Under the pieces are notes generated by a model. The model was not told where the DNA came from, did not search any database, and was given only the letters and a program-made list of their open reading frames with translations. Below are positions 1 through 11,179 of a stretch of DNA of 64,000 nucleotides, piece after piece. This DNA is from Anabaena lutea FACHB-196 (lineage in GTDB: Bacteria > Cyanobacteriota > Cyanobacteriia > Cyanobacteriales > Nostocaceae), in assembly GCF_014698305.1 (NCBI RefSeq), contig NZ_JACJST010000002.1, forward strand, positions 124,001 through 188,000. Direction: 5' to 3'. Both the position numbers and the translations under genes were made by a program. The number at the start of each line of letters is the position of its first letter. The stretch's first letter is position 1.

Positions 1-127
1 CTATAGTCGGTAATTCATCTGTTATTGGCTCTTCAGTTGACACTTTTTTGCTTTGTAAACTTTTGTCAACAAGGGTGGGCTTTTGATTTGGCATCCTGGC
101 AATCTCTTTACTAACATCTTCTTGCAC
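1..127 (-). CDS. 5' end of an unidentified leftward gene, cut by the window edge
   Basis: A reading frame on the minus strand stays open to the left edge. It could start at GTG (127-125; protein begins MQEDVSKEIARMPNQ) or at ATG (94-92; MPNQKPTLVD). The visible peptide is hydrophilic and rich in Lys, Glu, Ser and Thr, so it is likely a disordered N-terminus. No family can be named from about 42 residues, and neither start has a convincing ribosome binding site. It would be transcribed divergently from the CAAD gene. Confidence 0.35.
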   Translation of the reverse strand, partial: MQEDVSKEIARMPNQKPTLVDKSLQSKKVSTEEPITDELPTI

Positions 128-994
128 AATTCTCAATAAATTACAGTGAACATTACTCACTTTACGAAATTATTAGGTTTTTGGGTGGGAATTTTAGCAA
201 TAAGATGATGGTGCAAGATCAGAGTTGATCAATCCCAAAATATCACCCATCAAGTCTAGCCTTTATCATCATTGCTAATCTCATGAAGATTGACTTTATT
301 TTCTTTGATAATAGGAGTAAATCATTTTTATCTATTTTATAGAATAGACTTATACTTTAAATTTACCTATGGGGAATTGATAGAGGGGTTGCCGAATCGG
401 GTAATTCTCATACTCTATTTATACAACTCAGACACAGAAAGACTTTCATGCAATTTTGTTAAGAATTTTCTACTATAGTGTGGAAAAATTTTTTAGCTAA
501 AATGCACTGCATATCATAAAGTCACTTTTATGTCTAGTCTCTATGAACAGACAATCAAATTGTTACATATTAGTATCAATATGAAAAACTTAATTGACGA
601 ATGCGGCTAAAGATAGCTTTAATATCAGATAAAATCAGCGTTTAGACTTGTATGAGTGAGAGGTGGACTGATTTTTGCATGATTTGTGCTTCGATGAGCA
701 AATTACATGGCATGGGATAATCACAACCTGAGAATTCCAGTTAATTTACAAAACAGAACTCAGAAAGCTGATGTTAATACATCCTGTTGCCTTTTAACTT
801 CTATCCTCATACTGACGTTCTACCCTGTAGTTGATGCAGTAGAGGTAATGGGGCAATTATGGTTATAGGACACTAAAACCCTTTTGTAAGCTCAACCCAA
901 TCGTACTGATGCTAGGATCAATTACCTACTCAACAACCTTATGGTTGGAATTGTGCGGATAAAAAACTCAAATGTCAAAATTATGGAAGTGAAA
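128..994. other. Long non-coding stretch upstream of the CAAD gene
   Basis: About 870 bases without a convincing gene. The sequence is AT-rich; the only sizeable frame (290-478, plus, TTG start) has no ribosome binding site and an unremarkable composition. It must contain the promoters for the two divergent flanking genes, but no clear -35/-10 pair, NtcA box (GTA-N8-TAC) or hairpin stood out. Confidence 0.5.
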
Positions 995-1432
995 ATGCAA
1001 GAACCGGAATACACAGACACCAAGTCAAAAGAAACAACAATTCCAGATATCAACAGCCAAACAGGAAGTATTACCAAACTTCAGCCTCCTGTACAGTCTC
1101 AAGAGCAATGGCTGAAATATGGACAGCAAGTTTCTGGCTTTTTAGGTACATTACCTGACTATATAGGCAATTTCTTTAATCAATACAAGCAGCCTGTAGT
1201 TACTCTGGGATTATTGATCACAACAATTGTAGCTGTTAAGGTACTGTTGGCTGTTCTAGATTCTCTCAATGATATTCCTTTGGTAGCACCTACCTTTGAG
1301 TTGATTGGTATTGGTTATTCTGCCTGGTTTGTTTATCGCTATTTACTCAAAGCTTCAACTCGGCAAGAGTTAACTAGTGAAATTACAACTCTCAAATCAC
1401 AGGTTGTTGGCCAAGAAACTTCAGAATCTTAA
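995..1432 (+). CDS. CAAD-domain thylakoid-type membrane protein
   Basis: The 145-residue protein has a polar N-terminal third and then an amphipathic region (QEQWLKYGQQVSGFLGTLPDY). Two hydrophobic segments follow, around VVTLGLLITTIVAVKVLLAV and LVAPTFELIGIGYSAWFVYR, and the protein ends in a short charged tail. This matches the CAAD family, the module found stand-alone or appended to some cyanobacterial aminoacyl-tRNA synthetases and resembling plant CURT1 thylakoid-curvature proteins. I chose ATG at 995 because GGAAG lies 5 bases before it; in-frame ATGs at 941 and 983 lack a ribosome binding site. It is transcribed alone, convergent with homoserine dehydrogenase. The family call is firm; the cellular role here is inferred. 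Confidence 0.85.
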   Translation: MQEPEYTDTKSKETTIPDINSQTGSITKLQPPVQSQEQWLKYGQQVSGFLGTLPDYIGNFFNQYKQPVVTLGLLITTIVAVKVLLAVLDSLNDIPLVAPTFELIGIGYSAWFVYRYLLKASTRQELTSEITTLKSQVVGQETSES

Positions 1433-1456
1433 TTTTTAAGGAGTCAGAAGAGTTGT

Positions 1457-1482
1457 GAGTACCGAGTACCGAGTACCGAGTC
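1457..1482. repeat. STRR: heptamer GAGTACC, about 3.5 copies
   Basis: Perfect 7-bp tandem repeat between two convergent genes, of the kind scattered through Nostocales genomes. Confidence 0.85.
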
Positions 1483-1555
1483 GTTGACTCTCCTTCCTAC
1501 TCATTACTCGTTACTCATCGCTATATACTGACTTCCTCCCCTGCTCCCTGCCTCC

Positions 1556-2860
1556 TCAAAGCACTCTGAAGATGCTAGGAATACTATCTATTGCTTCCAA
1601 GGTTTGAATTTCAGCTAAAGCTTGCCTAAAGTCTCCTTCTCGCACATCGTGGGTAACAACCACAATCTCTGCTAGTTGTTCCTGAAAACCAGTTTGAACA
1701 ACAGACTCTAAGCTTACGCCAAATTTACCAAAGCAAGTACCCAATTTACCAATCACGCTTGGTTGGTCTTTTGTTAAGAATCGAGCATAAAATCGGGTTA
1801 CAAGTTCAGAAATTGGCGAAATTTGCAGGTAATTTTCATGCCTACAGGCTAACAGGGGATTTGATTTGGGGGTATTAGTTTTCAGAGTAGCGACAAGATT
1901 CAAGATATCAGAACAGACAGCACTAGCTGTAGCACCTGCACCTGCACCAGGCCCAAAAAACATCACCTGTCCAATGGGTTCTCCTTCAACAAGAATGGCA
2001 TTGTACACACCGTTAATACTAGCTAAAGGATGAGTTTGCGGCACTAGGGTAGGATGAACTCTGACTGATAGCTGAGAGTAATCACTAGTTTGATGTTTGG
2101 CAATTGCTAATAATTTAATCACAAATCCCAATTTGGCAGCGTAGCTAATATCTGTCTTGCTGACTTGACGGATTCCCTCACAATAGACATCTTGTAAGTT
2201 GATGCGGCCATCAAAGCCTAAAGATGCCAAGATGGCAATTTTATCTGCGGCATCTAAGCCATCAATATCAGCTGTGGGGTCAGCCTCAGCATAACCCAAG
2301 CGTTGAGCATCAGCTAAAACATCATTGAAGTCGCTACCCTCTGTTTGCATCCTGGTGAGGATGTAGTTAGTTGTACCGTTCACAATCCCAGTGACGGCAT
2401 TAATCCGGTTGACACTTAACGATTGCTTGAGCGGTTGAATTACAGGAATACCACCACCAACAGCGGCTTCTAGCATCACATAGACCCCAGCTTGATTGGC
2501 TGCGGTAAATATTTCTGCCCCAAATCTTGAAATTGCGGCTTTATTGGCTGTGACTACGTGCTTACCATTTTTAATAGCTGTGAGGATAAGTGTTCTGGCT
2601 GGTTCCAATCCCCCCATGACTTCAACAATTATATCTATCTCTGGATCATTGACAATTGCTTCTAAATCAGTTGTTAATACTCCTGTAGACAATTGTATTT
2701 GACGGGGTTGATCAAGCGATCGCACTCCCACTCGATATATTTCTATCTCTTTTAATAGTGGGTGACGACCTGCTGTATCTTGCAACAGTTGTACAGTACC
2801 CGTTCCCACAGTCCCTAAACCTAATATTCCTAGTTTTACACCCACAGATTTTGCATCCAA
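1556..2860 (-). CDS. hom: Homoserine dehydrogenase (EC 1.1.1.3)
   Basis: This enzyme reduces aspartate semialdehyde to homoserine with NAD(P)H, at the branch to threonine, methionine and isoleucine. The 434-residue protein opens with a Rossmann dinucleotide motif (GILGLGTVGTG, about residues 11-21). It continues with the family signatures EVMGG, GIVNGTTNYIL and EADPTADIDGLDAADK, the last holding catalytic acidic and lysine residues. An ACT-type regulatory domain occupies roughly residues 355-434, consistent with feedback by threonine. Length is normal for the ACT-containing class. The start could be a few codons further in, at GVKLGIL. No aspartokinase gene is nearby, so it is a single-gene unit. 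Confidence 0.96.
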   Translation of the reverse strand: MDAKSVGVKLGILGLGTVGTGTVQLLQDTAGRHPLLKEIEIYRVGVRSLDQPRQIQLSTGVLTTDLEAIVNDPEIDIIVEVMGGLEPARTLILTAIKNGKHVVTANKAAISRFGAEIFTAANQAGVYVMLEAAVGGGIPVIQPLKQSLSVNRINAVTGIVNGTTNYILTRMQTEGSDFNDVLADAQRLGYAEADPTADIDGLDAADKIAILASLGFDGRINLQDVYCEGIRQVSKTDISYAAKLGFVIKLLAIAKHQTSDYSQLSVRVHPTLVPQTHPLASINGVYNAILVEGEPIGQVMFFGPGAGAGATASAVCSDILNLVATLKTNTPKSNPLLACRHENYLQISPISELVTRFYARFLTKDQPSVIGKLGTCFGKFGVSLESVVQTGFQEQLAEIVVVTHDVREGDFRQALAEIQTLEAIDSIPSIFRVL

Positions 2861-2972
2861 TTCATTTTTAAGTGCCTCGGCTTAGAGTGCTGAGTAGTCA
2901 AAAGTATTTAATACTTTACCCCCCAGAACTGAGTCCTCTTTCCTCAGCTATCTACATTTATATAAAACAATT

Positions 2973-2997
2973 GTAGGGTAGGCACTGCCCACCCTAC
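2973..2997. repeat. Dispersed palindrome, GTAGGGT-type, between petH and hom
   Basis: The arms GTAGGGTAGGCA and TGCCCACCCTAC form an imperfect hairpin. A related palindrome lies at 47216-47240, so it is a dispersed repeat. On the minus strand it is followed by a T-rich stretch and lies about 55 bases past the petH stop, so it may also act as the petH terminator. Confidence 0.65.
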
Positions 2998-3050
2998 TCA
3001 TTTATAACTGAGAATTGAAAACTCAGCACTCGGTACTTGATACTCAGTAC

Positions 3051-5329
<2,279 letters not shown>

Positions 5330-6334
5330 ATGACAAGTAAGCCGGAACGCGTGGTACTGATAGGAGTAGCAGGAGACTCCGGGTGCGGTAAATCTACGTT
5401 TTTGCGTCGGTTAATCGATTTATTTGGTGAAGATTTCATGACAGTTATCTGTTTGGATGACTATCATTGTCTGGATCGTAAACAACGCAAAGAAACGGGG
5501 ATAACTGCACTTGACCCCAGGGCGAACAATTTTGACCTCATGTATGAGCAAATTAAAGCGCTCAAAGAAGGTCAAGCGATTGATAAGCCGATTTACAACC
5601 ACGAAACCGGCATGATCGATCCTCCAGAACGGATTGAGCCAAACCACATCATAGTAGTGGAGGGGTTACATCCTTTATATGATGAGCGCGTGCGATCGCT
5701 TCTCGACTTCAGTGTCTATTTTGACATCAGCGATGAAGTGAAAATTGCCTGGAAGATTCAACGCGATATGGCAGAACGAGGCCATCGCTACGAAGATGTT
5801 CTCGCACAAATTAACTCTCGTAAACCGGACTTTGAAAAGTTTATCGAACCACAAAGAGAATTTGCCGATGTGGTTTTGCAAGTACTGCCGACAAACTTGA
5901 TCAAAAACGATACCGAGCGCAAAGTTTTACGCGTACGTATGCTGCAAAGAGAAGGTAAGGAAGGCTTTGAGCCAACCTACCTCTTTGATGAAGGTTCAAC
6001 AATTCAGTGGACCCCCTGTGGACGGAAACTGACTTGTTCCTACCCTGGAATGCAACTATACTACGGTTCCGATGTTTACTACGGTCGTTACGTTACCGTG
6101 TTAGAAGTAGACGGTCAATTTGACAATTTAGAAGAAGTAATTTACATCGAAACTCATTTGAGCAATACATCCACCACCTACCAAGGTGAGATGACTCACT
6201 TGTTACTCCAACACCGCGAATATCCTGGTTCCAACAACGGTACTGGTTTATTCCAAGTGCTGACAGGTTTGAAAATGCGTGCTGCTTATGAGCGATTGAC
6301 AGCTAAAGAAGCAAAGTTAGCGGTTCAAGTCTAA
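5330..6334 (+). CDS. prk: Phosphoribulokinase (EC 2.7.1.19)
   Basis: This Calvin-cycle kinase makes ribulose-1,5-bisphosphate from ribulose-5-phosphate and ATP. The 334-residue protein carries a P-loop GVAGDSGCGKST at residues 12-23. Cys19 and Cys41 form the thioredoxin-regulated pair of the oxygenic-photosynthesis type. A second pair, Cys230 and Cys236 (CGRKLTC), is the one linked in the family to CP12/GAPDH complex formation. The ATG is preceded by a strong AGAGGAG site with 6-base spacing. It is monocistronic, divergent from petH, and followed by a clear terminator. All expected regulatory cysteines are present, so light/dark redox control is likely. Confidence 0.98.
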   Translation: MTSKPERVVLIGVAGDSGCGKSTFLRRLIDLFGEDFMTVICLDDYHCLDRKQRKETGITALDPRANNFDLMYEQIKALKEGQAIDKPIYNHETGMIDPPERIEPNHIIVVEGLHPLYDERVRSLLDFSVYFDISDEVKIAWKIQRDMAERGHRYEDVLAQINSRKPDFEKFIEPQREFADVVLQVLPTNLIKNDTERKVLRVRMLQREGKEGFEPTYLFDEGSTIQWTPCGRKLTCSYPGMQLYYGSDVYYGRYVTVLEVDGQFDNLEEVIYIETHLSNTSTTYQGEMTHLLLQHREYPGSNNGTGLFQVLTGLKMRAAYERLTAKEAKLAVQV

Positions 6335-6355
6335 AGCAAGCAATGTTTGTGAACG

Positions 6356-6393
6356 AAAAAGGGGGACATCTACTGGGTGTACCCCCTTTTTTT
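6356..6393 (+). terminator. Rho-independent terminator of prk
   Basis: GGGGGACA ... TGTACCCCC stem with one bulged base and a 9-base loop, followed by seven T residues and preceded by A5. Confidence 0.9.
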
Positions 6394-6607
6394 GTGTAAC
6401 CTCTTATCGTGTTTGCTTAAAGACTTATAATCAGGGCGGACGCGATAACACGGAACTTTCTTTTTATAAGTAATTAAGCGAACCTGAGATCATGAGTTTG
6501 CAGATGAACAGCGAAACTTTATCAGTAAGTGTGTAAATATTGTTATTATTTCATAAATTAGTAGCTGAACTAAATACTCATTCTTTAGTCAGTGAGCAAA
6601 ATTAGTT

Positions 6608-6625
6608 AAGGAGGAATTTCCTTTG
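6608..6625 (+). promoter_or_regulatory. Strong ribosome binding site that fixes a TTG start for metK
   Basis: AAGGAGG at 6608-6614 sits 8 bases before TTG (6623-6625), which begins the conserved [11 protein letters not shown]. No in-frame ATG precedes the conserved region. Confidence 0.85.
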
Positions 6626-7897
6626 TCTCGACGCTATCTATTTACCTCCGAGTCAGTCACCGAAGGCCATCCAGATAAAATCTGTGATCAAATTTCCGAT
6701 ACTATTCTGGATGCTTTATTAACACAAGACCCCAGTAGCCGGGTTGCAGCCGAAGTGGTTGTTAATACGGGCTTAGTACTAATTACTGGAGAAATTACTA
6801 CCAAAGCCAATGTCAATTTTGTCAATTTAGCTCGGAAGAAGATCGCGGAAATTGGCTACACTGATGCAGTCAACGGCTTTTCTGCTAATAGCGCCAGTGT
6901 CTTGGTAGCTTTAGATGAACAGTCTCCTGATATCGCTCAAGGTGTAAATACTGCTCAAGAAACCCGCACTGAGGATAGTGAAGAACTATTCGACAAAATC
7001 GGCGCTGGTGATCAAGGTATCATGTTTGGTTTTGCTTGCAACGAAACACCAGAATTGATGCCCTTGCCTATTAGTTTAGCTCACCGCATTGCCCGGAGAT
7101 TGGCAGCAGTGAGAAAAACAGGTGATTTACCATACCTGCGTCCTGACGGAAAAACCCAAGTTACCGTAGTCTATGAAGATGGAAAACCCGTAGGTATAGA
7201 CACAATCTTGATTTCTACCCAGCATACACCTAATATTGGGGATATTACGGATGAGGCAGGGGTACAAGCCAAGATTAAAGAAGACCTGTGGACAGCAGTT
7301 GTGGAACCTGTGTTTGGTGATATTGACGTTAAGCCAGATCAGGGTACACGTTTTCTCGTTAACCCTACAGGTAAATTTGTCATCGGTGGACCACAAGGTG
7401 ATTCTGGTCTGACTGGACGAAAAATCATTGTCGATACCTATGGTGGTTATTCACGACATGGTGGTGGTGCTTTTTCTGGTAAAGACCCCACGAAGGTAGA
7501 CCGTTCCGCTGCTTATGCTGCTCGCTATGCGGCGAAAAATATTGTGGCTGCTGGGTTAGCAGAAAAATGTGAAGTCCAGTTAAGTTATGCCATTGGTGTA
7601 GCGCGACCGGTCAGCATTTTTGTGGATACCTTTGGTACAGGCAAAGTGGATGATGACATCTTGTTGGCATTAGTCAAAGACAACTTTGAACTGCGTCCAG
7701 CAGGCATTATCCATGCTTTCAATTTACGCAACTTACCAAGTGAAAGAGGCGGACGTTTTTATCAGGACATCGCAGCTTATGGTCACTTGGGACGTAGTGA
7801 TTTGGATTTACCTTGGGAACGTACTGACAAGGTGGATTTATTGAAGCAAGCCGCTAATAAGTTACTTTCCGAAGTTGTTGCTCAGGCATTAACTTAA
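6623..7897 (+). CDS. metK: S-adenosylmethionine synthetase (EC 2.5.1.6)
   Basis: MetK makes SAM from methionine and ATP in the cytoplasm. The 424-residue protein contains [19 protein letters not shown] near the N-terminus (ATP and Mg contacts), the signature [10 protein letters not shown] at about residues 126-135, and the phosphate-binding loop [16 protein letters not shown] around residue 280. Length and all signatures are intact. Initiation is at TTG, set by a strong AAGGAGG. The 288 bases upstream have no recognisable SAM riboswitch. A strong terminator follows, so the gene is monocistronic. Confidence 0.98.
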   Translation: MSRRYLFTSESVTEGHPDKICDQISDTILDALLTQDPSSRVAAEVVVNTGLVLITGEITTKANVNFVNLARKKIAEIGYTDAVNGFSANSASVLVALDEQSPDIAQGVNTAQETRTEDSEELFDKIGAGDQGIMFGFACNETPELMPLPISLAHRIARRLAAVRKTGDLPYLRPDGKTQVTVVYEDGKPVGIDTILISTQHTPNIGDITDEAGVQAKIKEDLWTAVVEPVFGDIDVKPDQGTRFLVNPTGKFVIGGPQGDSGLTGRKIIVDTYGGYSRHGGGAFSGKDPTKVDRSAAYAARYAAKNIVAAGLAEKCEVQLSYAIGVARPVSIFVDTFGTGKVDDDILLALVKDNFELRPAGIIHAFNLRNLPSERGGRFYQDIAAYGHLGRSDLDLPWERTDKVDLLKQAANKLLSEVVAQALT

Positions 7898-8229
7898 AAT
7901 GTGATCACTTGAGGTGATTGGTAATTTGAATCTCTGACCTCATTTTCATCACCCTTGATATTAGAAAACCTCTGCTTTTATAACTATCAAGCAGAGGTTT
8001 TTTTAGTAGTGATGATTGCTATAGCAGCTAGTACCGCTTTCTGGGAATTAAAAATTAAAAAAGCAGATTACACAAGCTTTTTAGGAATTTTTAATGGTAG
8101 CTTTATTTCCGCTACGTTGTACTAGCTACCAGGAAGCAGAACCTGGAAAATATGATTGAGTTTTGACTCTGTGAATGCTTATCAAGCATATGGTGCAGAA
8201 CTTAAATCCTGTCAGGAAACTGATAACTG
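7898..8229. other. Intergenic region after metK
   Basis: 332 bases holding the metK terminator, a spaced 9-bp inverted repeat (AGCTAGTAC at 8026-8034 with GTACTAGCT at 8119-8127) and a short CCAGG/CCTGG hairpin at 8129-8146. No gene is seen. Confidence 0.5.
7967..8004 (+). terminator. Rho-independent terminator of metK
   Basis: A perfect 11-bp stem (AACCTCTGCTT / AAGCAGAGGTT) with an 11-base loop, followed by a T-run. Confidence 0.95.
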
Positions 8230-8685
8230 TTAATCCCAGTCAGGAATTACAGCGTCTTCTCCACCAATACCGATGCCAGTGTTATATATTTCAGCATCAG
8301 TGATGGTTAAGTTATTCATTGATGCTTGATAGACGTTGGAATCATTGATAGTCGCACTGGTGAGATTTACACCATTGAGATTGGCTTGCTTCAAATTCAC
8401 GTTAGTGACAAAAGCTGATGTTAAATTAGCACCGGCTAAATTTGCTCCAGTCAGGTCAGCACCTTCAAGGTTAGCGTCTGTTAAGTTAGCTCCTTGGAGA
8501 TTTGCTCCTCGTAAATCTGCACCAATTAAATGAGCGCCACTGAGATTTACTCCTGATAAATTGCACTTGATGCATTCCCTAGTTGACAATAGCTTCTGTA
8601 AATCTTGCGTATTCCCAGCTTGAACTGAGTTAGCTAAAAATAGGGGAGCGACTAAGGCTATAACTGCTAATAGCTGGCGTTTCAT
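8230..8685 (-). CDS. Secreted pentapeptide-repeat protein
   Basis: The 151-residue protein begins MKRQLLAVIALVAPLFLA, a typical signal peptide ending near VQA-G, so it is exported to the periplasm or thylakoid lumen. From about residue 42, A(D/N)LxG-type repeats run almost unbroken for 14-16 units and should fold as a right-handed quadrilateral beta-helix. Two cysteines in CIKCN cap the first coil, and a divergent tail (DAEIYNTGIGIGG) closes it. ATG 8685 is chosen because GGGGGA precedes it and it opens the signal peptide; a GTG 16 codons earlier does not. The family is certain; no function is known. Monocistronic. Confidence 0.9.
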   Translation of the reverse strand: MKRQLLAVIALVAPLFLANSVQAGNTQDLQKLLSTRECIKCNLSGVNLSGAHLIGADLRGANLQGANLTDANLEGADLTGANLAGANLTSAFVTNVNLKQANLNGVNLTSATINDSNVYQASMNNLTITDAEIYNTGIGIGGEDAVIPDWD

Positions 8686-8979
8686 AATTTTTTCCCCCTT
8701 TTGGTATGGAGTAGCATCCGTTCTTTCCCTCACTACTTTATTATCTCACTAAATGGCTGAGGGATGCTGATTTACTTCACAATATAGATGTGATGTTTCA
8801 CAAATTGGCTATTAAGGCTAAAACTATTATGGTGCTTAGGTTTGAGCTATGTTTAATTCCTGATTTTAGGTAAATTACCTCTATTAAATTTAGTGTTAAA
8901 TATTTTGAAGTTGATTTACATAGCATAGTTTAGCTTGAGTAGTAAATGAGTATTTTATCCTATGAAAAAGCTTTTTTAT

Positions 8980-9861
8980 TTAAGAGTTAGTACTATTTTT
9001 TTGCCGCAGAAATTCTTGCATATACTCTGTCACTAATTCTGGCTGTTCTTGCTGTACCCAATGACCAGAATTAGGAATATATTTGATTTGTAAATTCCTG
9101 ACATATTCTTCTGTTCCATAGGTTAGTTCTTTACCCAGTGCGGTGTCATGTTCTCCCCAAATCATCAAAGTGGGAACTTCGAGAATAGTCCAATTTTTAT
9201 GTGGTTTTAACTGAGAAAACAGATTGCGATAATAGTTCAACATCGCTGTGAGTGCGCCACGTTTAGCAGCAGCATCTTTATAAGCTTCAATATCTGCTGT
9301 TGTGAAGGCATTTTTATTGAAAGCTGTACCTTGAATAGCTTTGGCTATGGCTTCATAGTCTGAGGCTTGAAGGAGTAGTTCGGGAATCAAAGGGAATTGA
9401 AATAGGAAAATGTAGTAGCTGCGTAATAGTTGCTGGGGTGTACTTAAGCCTTGGGAAAATTTGGCGGGATGGGGGAGGTTGAGTATAATTAATTTTTCTA
9501 CCATATCTGAGTGAGCGTAGGCAAAATTCCAAGCGATCGCACCACCCCAATCGTGAGCAACTAAAATACAACTTTCGTATCCTAATCCCCGAATTACTCC
9601 CTCAATGTCTTTGACAAATTCATCCATGACATAAGCTGATTTTGCTTGGGGTTTATCGCTGTCGTTATAGCCACGTAAATCAACAGCAACAACTTGATAA
9701 TTTTGAGAAAATTCGGGAATTTGATGTCGCCAAGAATACCAAAACTCAGGAAAACCATGTAGCATTAACATTAAGGGGCCTTCCCCTTGAGTAACGTAGT
9801 GCAGTTTGATGCCGTTGGTGGTTATATAGGCGTGTGTCCAAGAATTTTCGATAATAGACAT
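8980..9861 (-). CDS. Alpha/beta hydrolase, epoxide-hydrolase/haloalkane-dehalogenase type
   Basis: The 293-residue protein has the oxyanion motif HGFPEFWYSW (HGFP at 35-38) and an aspartate nucleophile at D104 in VAHDWGG. The acid D239 (GEHDTA) and base H267 (SGHW) complete the triad. Use of Asp rather than Ser as nucleophile points to epoxide hydrolases or haloalkane dehalogenases. Tyrosines in the cap region (Y150, Y210/Y211) could be the epoxide-activating pair, which favours epoxide hydrolase. The substrate is unknown. It stands alone, divergent from the DUF2358 gene, with no signal peptide. Confidence 0.88.
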   Translation of the reverse strand: MSIIENSWTHAYITTNGIKLHYVTQGEGPLMLMLHGFPEFWYSWRHQIPEFSQNYQVVAVDLRGYNDSDKPQAKSAYVMDEFVKDIEGVIRGLGYESCILVAHDWGGAIAWNFAYAHSDMVEKLIILNLPHPAKFSQGLSTPQQLLRSYYIFLFQFPLIPELLLQASDYEAIAKAIQGTAFNKNAFTTADIEAYKDAAAKRGALTAMLNYYRNLFSQLKPHKNWTILEVPTLMIWGEHDTALGKELTYGTEEYVRNLQIKYIPNSGHWVQQEQPELVTEYMQEFLRQKNSTNS

Positions 9862-10003
9862 AGAATTTAACTAAATTACTGAAATTGTTAGCCAAAGCGA
9901 TTATACAGAGCATTTTTTAGAAAAACATCTATTAAAAGTTATGGTGTAAATGAGTAAAGTATAAATCTGTGGTGTCTAGAAAAATTCTTAAGGTATAGAA
10001 TCA

Positions 10004-10423
10004 GTGGTGAAATTTCAAATTGAAAGGATAATTACAACTCTCAAACAGGATTTACCGACATTGTTTGAGTCAGATATTTCTTATGATATCTATACACAAG
10101 ATATCTTTTTTCGTGACCCGGTAAATAAATTTAAGGGTAAGTTTAATTATCGGATTATTTTTTGGACTTTGCGGTTTCACGCGCAGTTATTTTTTACGGA
10201 AATTGCTTTTGATTTACATGATGTTTCTCAGTCTGAGGAAGATACGATTTTAGCAAAGTGGACTGTGCGCGGGGTTTTGCGGGTTCCTTGGAAAGCGCGT
10301 TTGTTTTTTAATGGCTATTCGACTTATAAGTTGAATGATGAGGGTTTGATTTATGAGCATATTGATACTTGGGATAGGGAACCGGGGGAGATTTTAAGGC
10401 AGTTTTTTAGGAAGGGGGCTTAG
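10004..10423 (+). CDS. DUF2358 family protein
   Basis: A 139-residue soluble protein of the DUF2358 family, common in cyanobacteria and plastids. Recognisable parts are FFRDPVNKFKGKFNYR, the AKWTVRGVLRVPWKARLFFNG core and the ending IYEHIDTWDR. The shape is that of an NTF2/SnoaL-like fold. Initiation is at GTG (10004 or the next codon, 10007), with AAGGT about 10 bases upstream. The function is unknown. The last 60 bases of its coding sequence are duplicated at 10960-11023, beyond the next gene. Confidence 0.8.
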   Translation: MVKFQIERIITTLKQDLPTLFESDISYDIYTQDIFFRDPVNKFKGKFNYRIIFWTLRFHAQLFFTEIAFDLHDVSQSEEDTILAKWTVRGVLRVPWKARLFFNGYSTYKLNDEGLIYEHIDTWDREPGEILRQFFRKGA

Positions 10424-10489
10424 TTTCACCCATAGACGAACAAAATGCAAAGATTGTAAAATTGATGAATAACGCTCAGGATAAAACCA

Positions 10490-10921
10490 ATGAATACACT
10501 CTACAATTCTGACTTTTACGGGTGGACAAAAGAACAAGCACAATTACTACGAGAGGAAAAATGGGAAACAGTAGATAAGCTAAACTTAATTGAGGAGATA
10601 GAAGCTTTGGGAAGACAAGAACGAAGGGAGTTAGTTAACCGTTTAGGATTGTTATTGGCGCATTTACTTAAATGGCAGTATCAACCAGACAAACGCAGTA
10701 ATAGTTGGTTAGCAACTATCCGAGAACAACGCAGTCAAGTAATGCGACTATTAGCAGATAGTCCGAGTTTAAAATCTTATTTAGAAGAAGCTTTTCAATT
10801 AAGTTATGAAGATGGGATTAACTTAGCTGTTAAAGAGACCAATTTAGTTTATGAAACCTTCCCAGAAAGTTGTAATTATTCAATTACACAAATATTAGAT
10901 GCTGAGTTTTTACCAGAATGA
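10490..10921 (+). CDS. DUF29 family protein
   Basis: A 143-residue all-helical protein with the DUF29 pattern: an N-terminal YNSDFYGWTKEQAQLLREEKW, then LIEEIEALGRQERRELVNRL and LLAHLLKWQYQP, and a tail ending in ILDAEFLPE. The family is highly amplified in Nostocales genomes and often lies near repeats and toxin-antitoxin-like genes; its biochemical role is not established. It sits between DUF2358 and a duplicated fragment of DUF2358. Confidence 0.85.
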   Translation: MNTLYNSDFYGWTKEQAQLLREEKWETVDKLNLIEEIEALGRQERRELVNRLGLLLAHLLKWQYQPDKRSNSWLATIREQRSQVMRLLADSPSLKSYLEEAFQLSYEDGINLAVKETNLVYETFPESCNYSITQILDAEFLPE

Positions 10922-10959
10922 GTGAGATGGTGATTAATGGTGAGGTAGAAGTGACGAGA

Positions 10960-11024
10960 GAATAATGAGGGTTTGATTGATGAGCATATTGATACTTGGG
11001 ATAGGAAAGTGGGAGTGATTTTGC
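10960..11024 (+). pseudogene. Duplicated 3' fragment of the DUF2358 gene
   Basis: About 60 bases match 10333-10393 inside the DUF2358 gene with few differences: shared GAGGGTTTGATT, then TGAGCATATTGATACTTGGG. The encoded peptide IDEHIDTWDRKVG copies IYEHIDTWDREPG in the parent. No start, ribosome binding site or rest of the domain is present, so it is a dead duplicate on the far side of the DUF29 gene. Confidence 0.8.
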
Positions 11025-11045
11025 GTTGGTCTTGGGGGTGGGTGG

Positions 11046-11125
11046 TGATTGAACCACGAAGACGCGTTCACGGAGTGTGCCGTAGGCATAGGGCGCGAAG
11101 AAAGAGAGGAAGAAGAAAAATTGTA
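11046..11125 (+). repeat. Dispersed Nostoc-type repeat (AACCACGAAGACGCG...)
   Basis: A GC-rich stretch with CACGAAGACGCG, CGGAGTGTGCCGTAGGCAT and GCGCGAAGAAAGAGAGGAAG. It resembles the dispersed ACGAAG/GTGCCGTAGGC repeats of Nostocales; a relative (TAGACGCGGAGCGGCTTTTCGGAGAG) lies at about 20691-20718. It is unlike the flanking AT-rich DNA. Confidence 0.6.
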
Positions 11126-11179
11126 AACAATACTGTCCAAAGCCAAAAATCAGAATTTTAAATTTTTGGCTTGCTTACT

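Noticed and set aside
290-478. 62-codon plus-strand frame
   Set aside because: TTG start, no ribosome binding site, composition of translated AT-rich DNA.
6335-6622. SAM riboswitch upstream of metK
   Set aside because: No recognisable SAM-I, SAM-II or SAM/SAH core (K-turn, conserved pseudoknot) could be traced in the 288-base leader.
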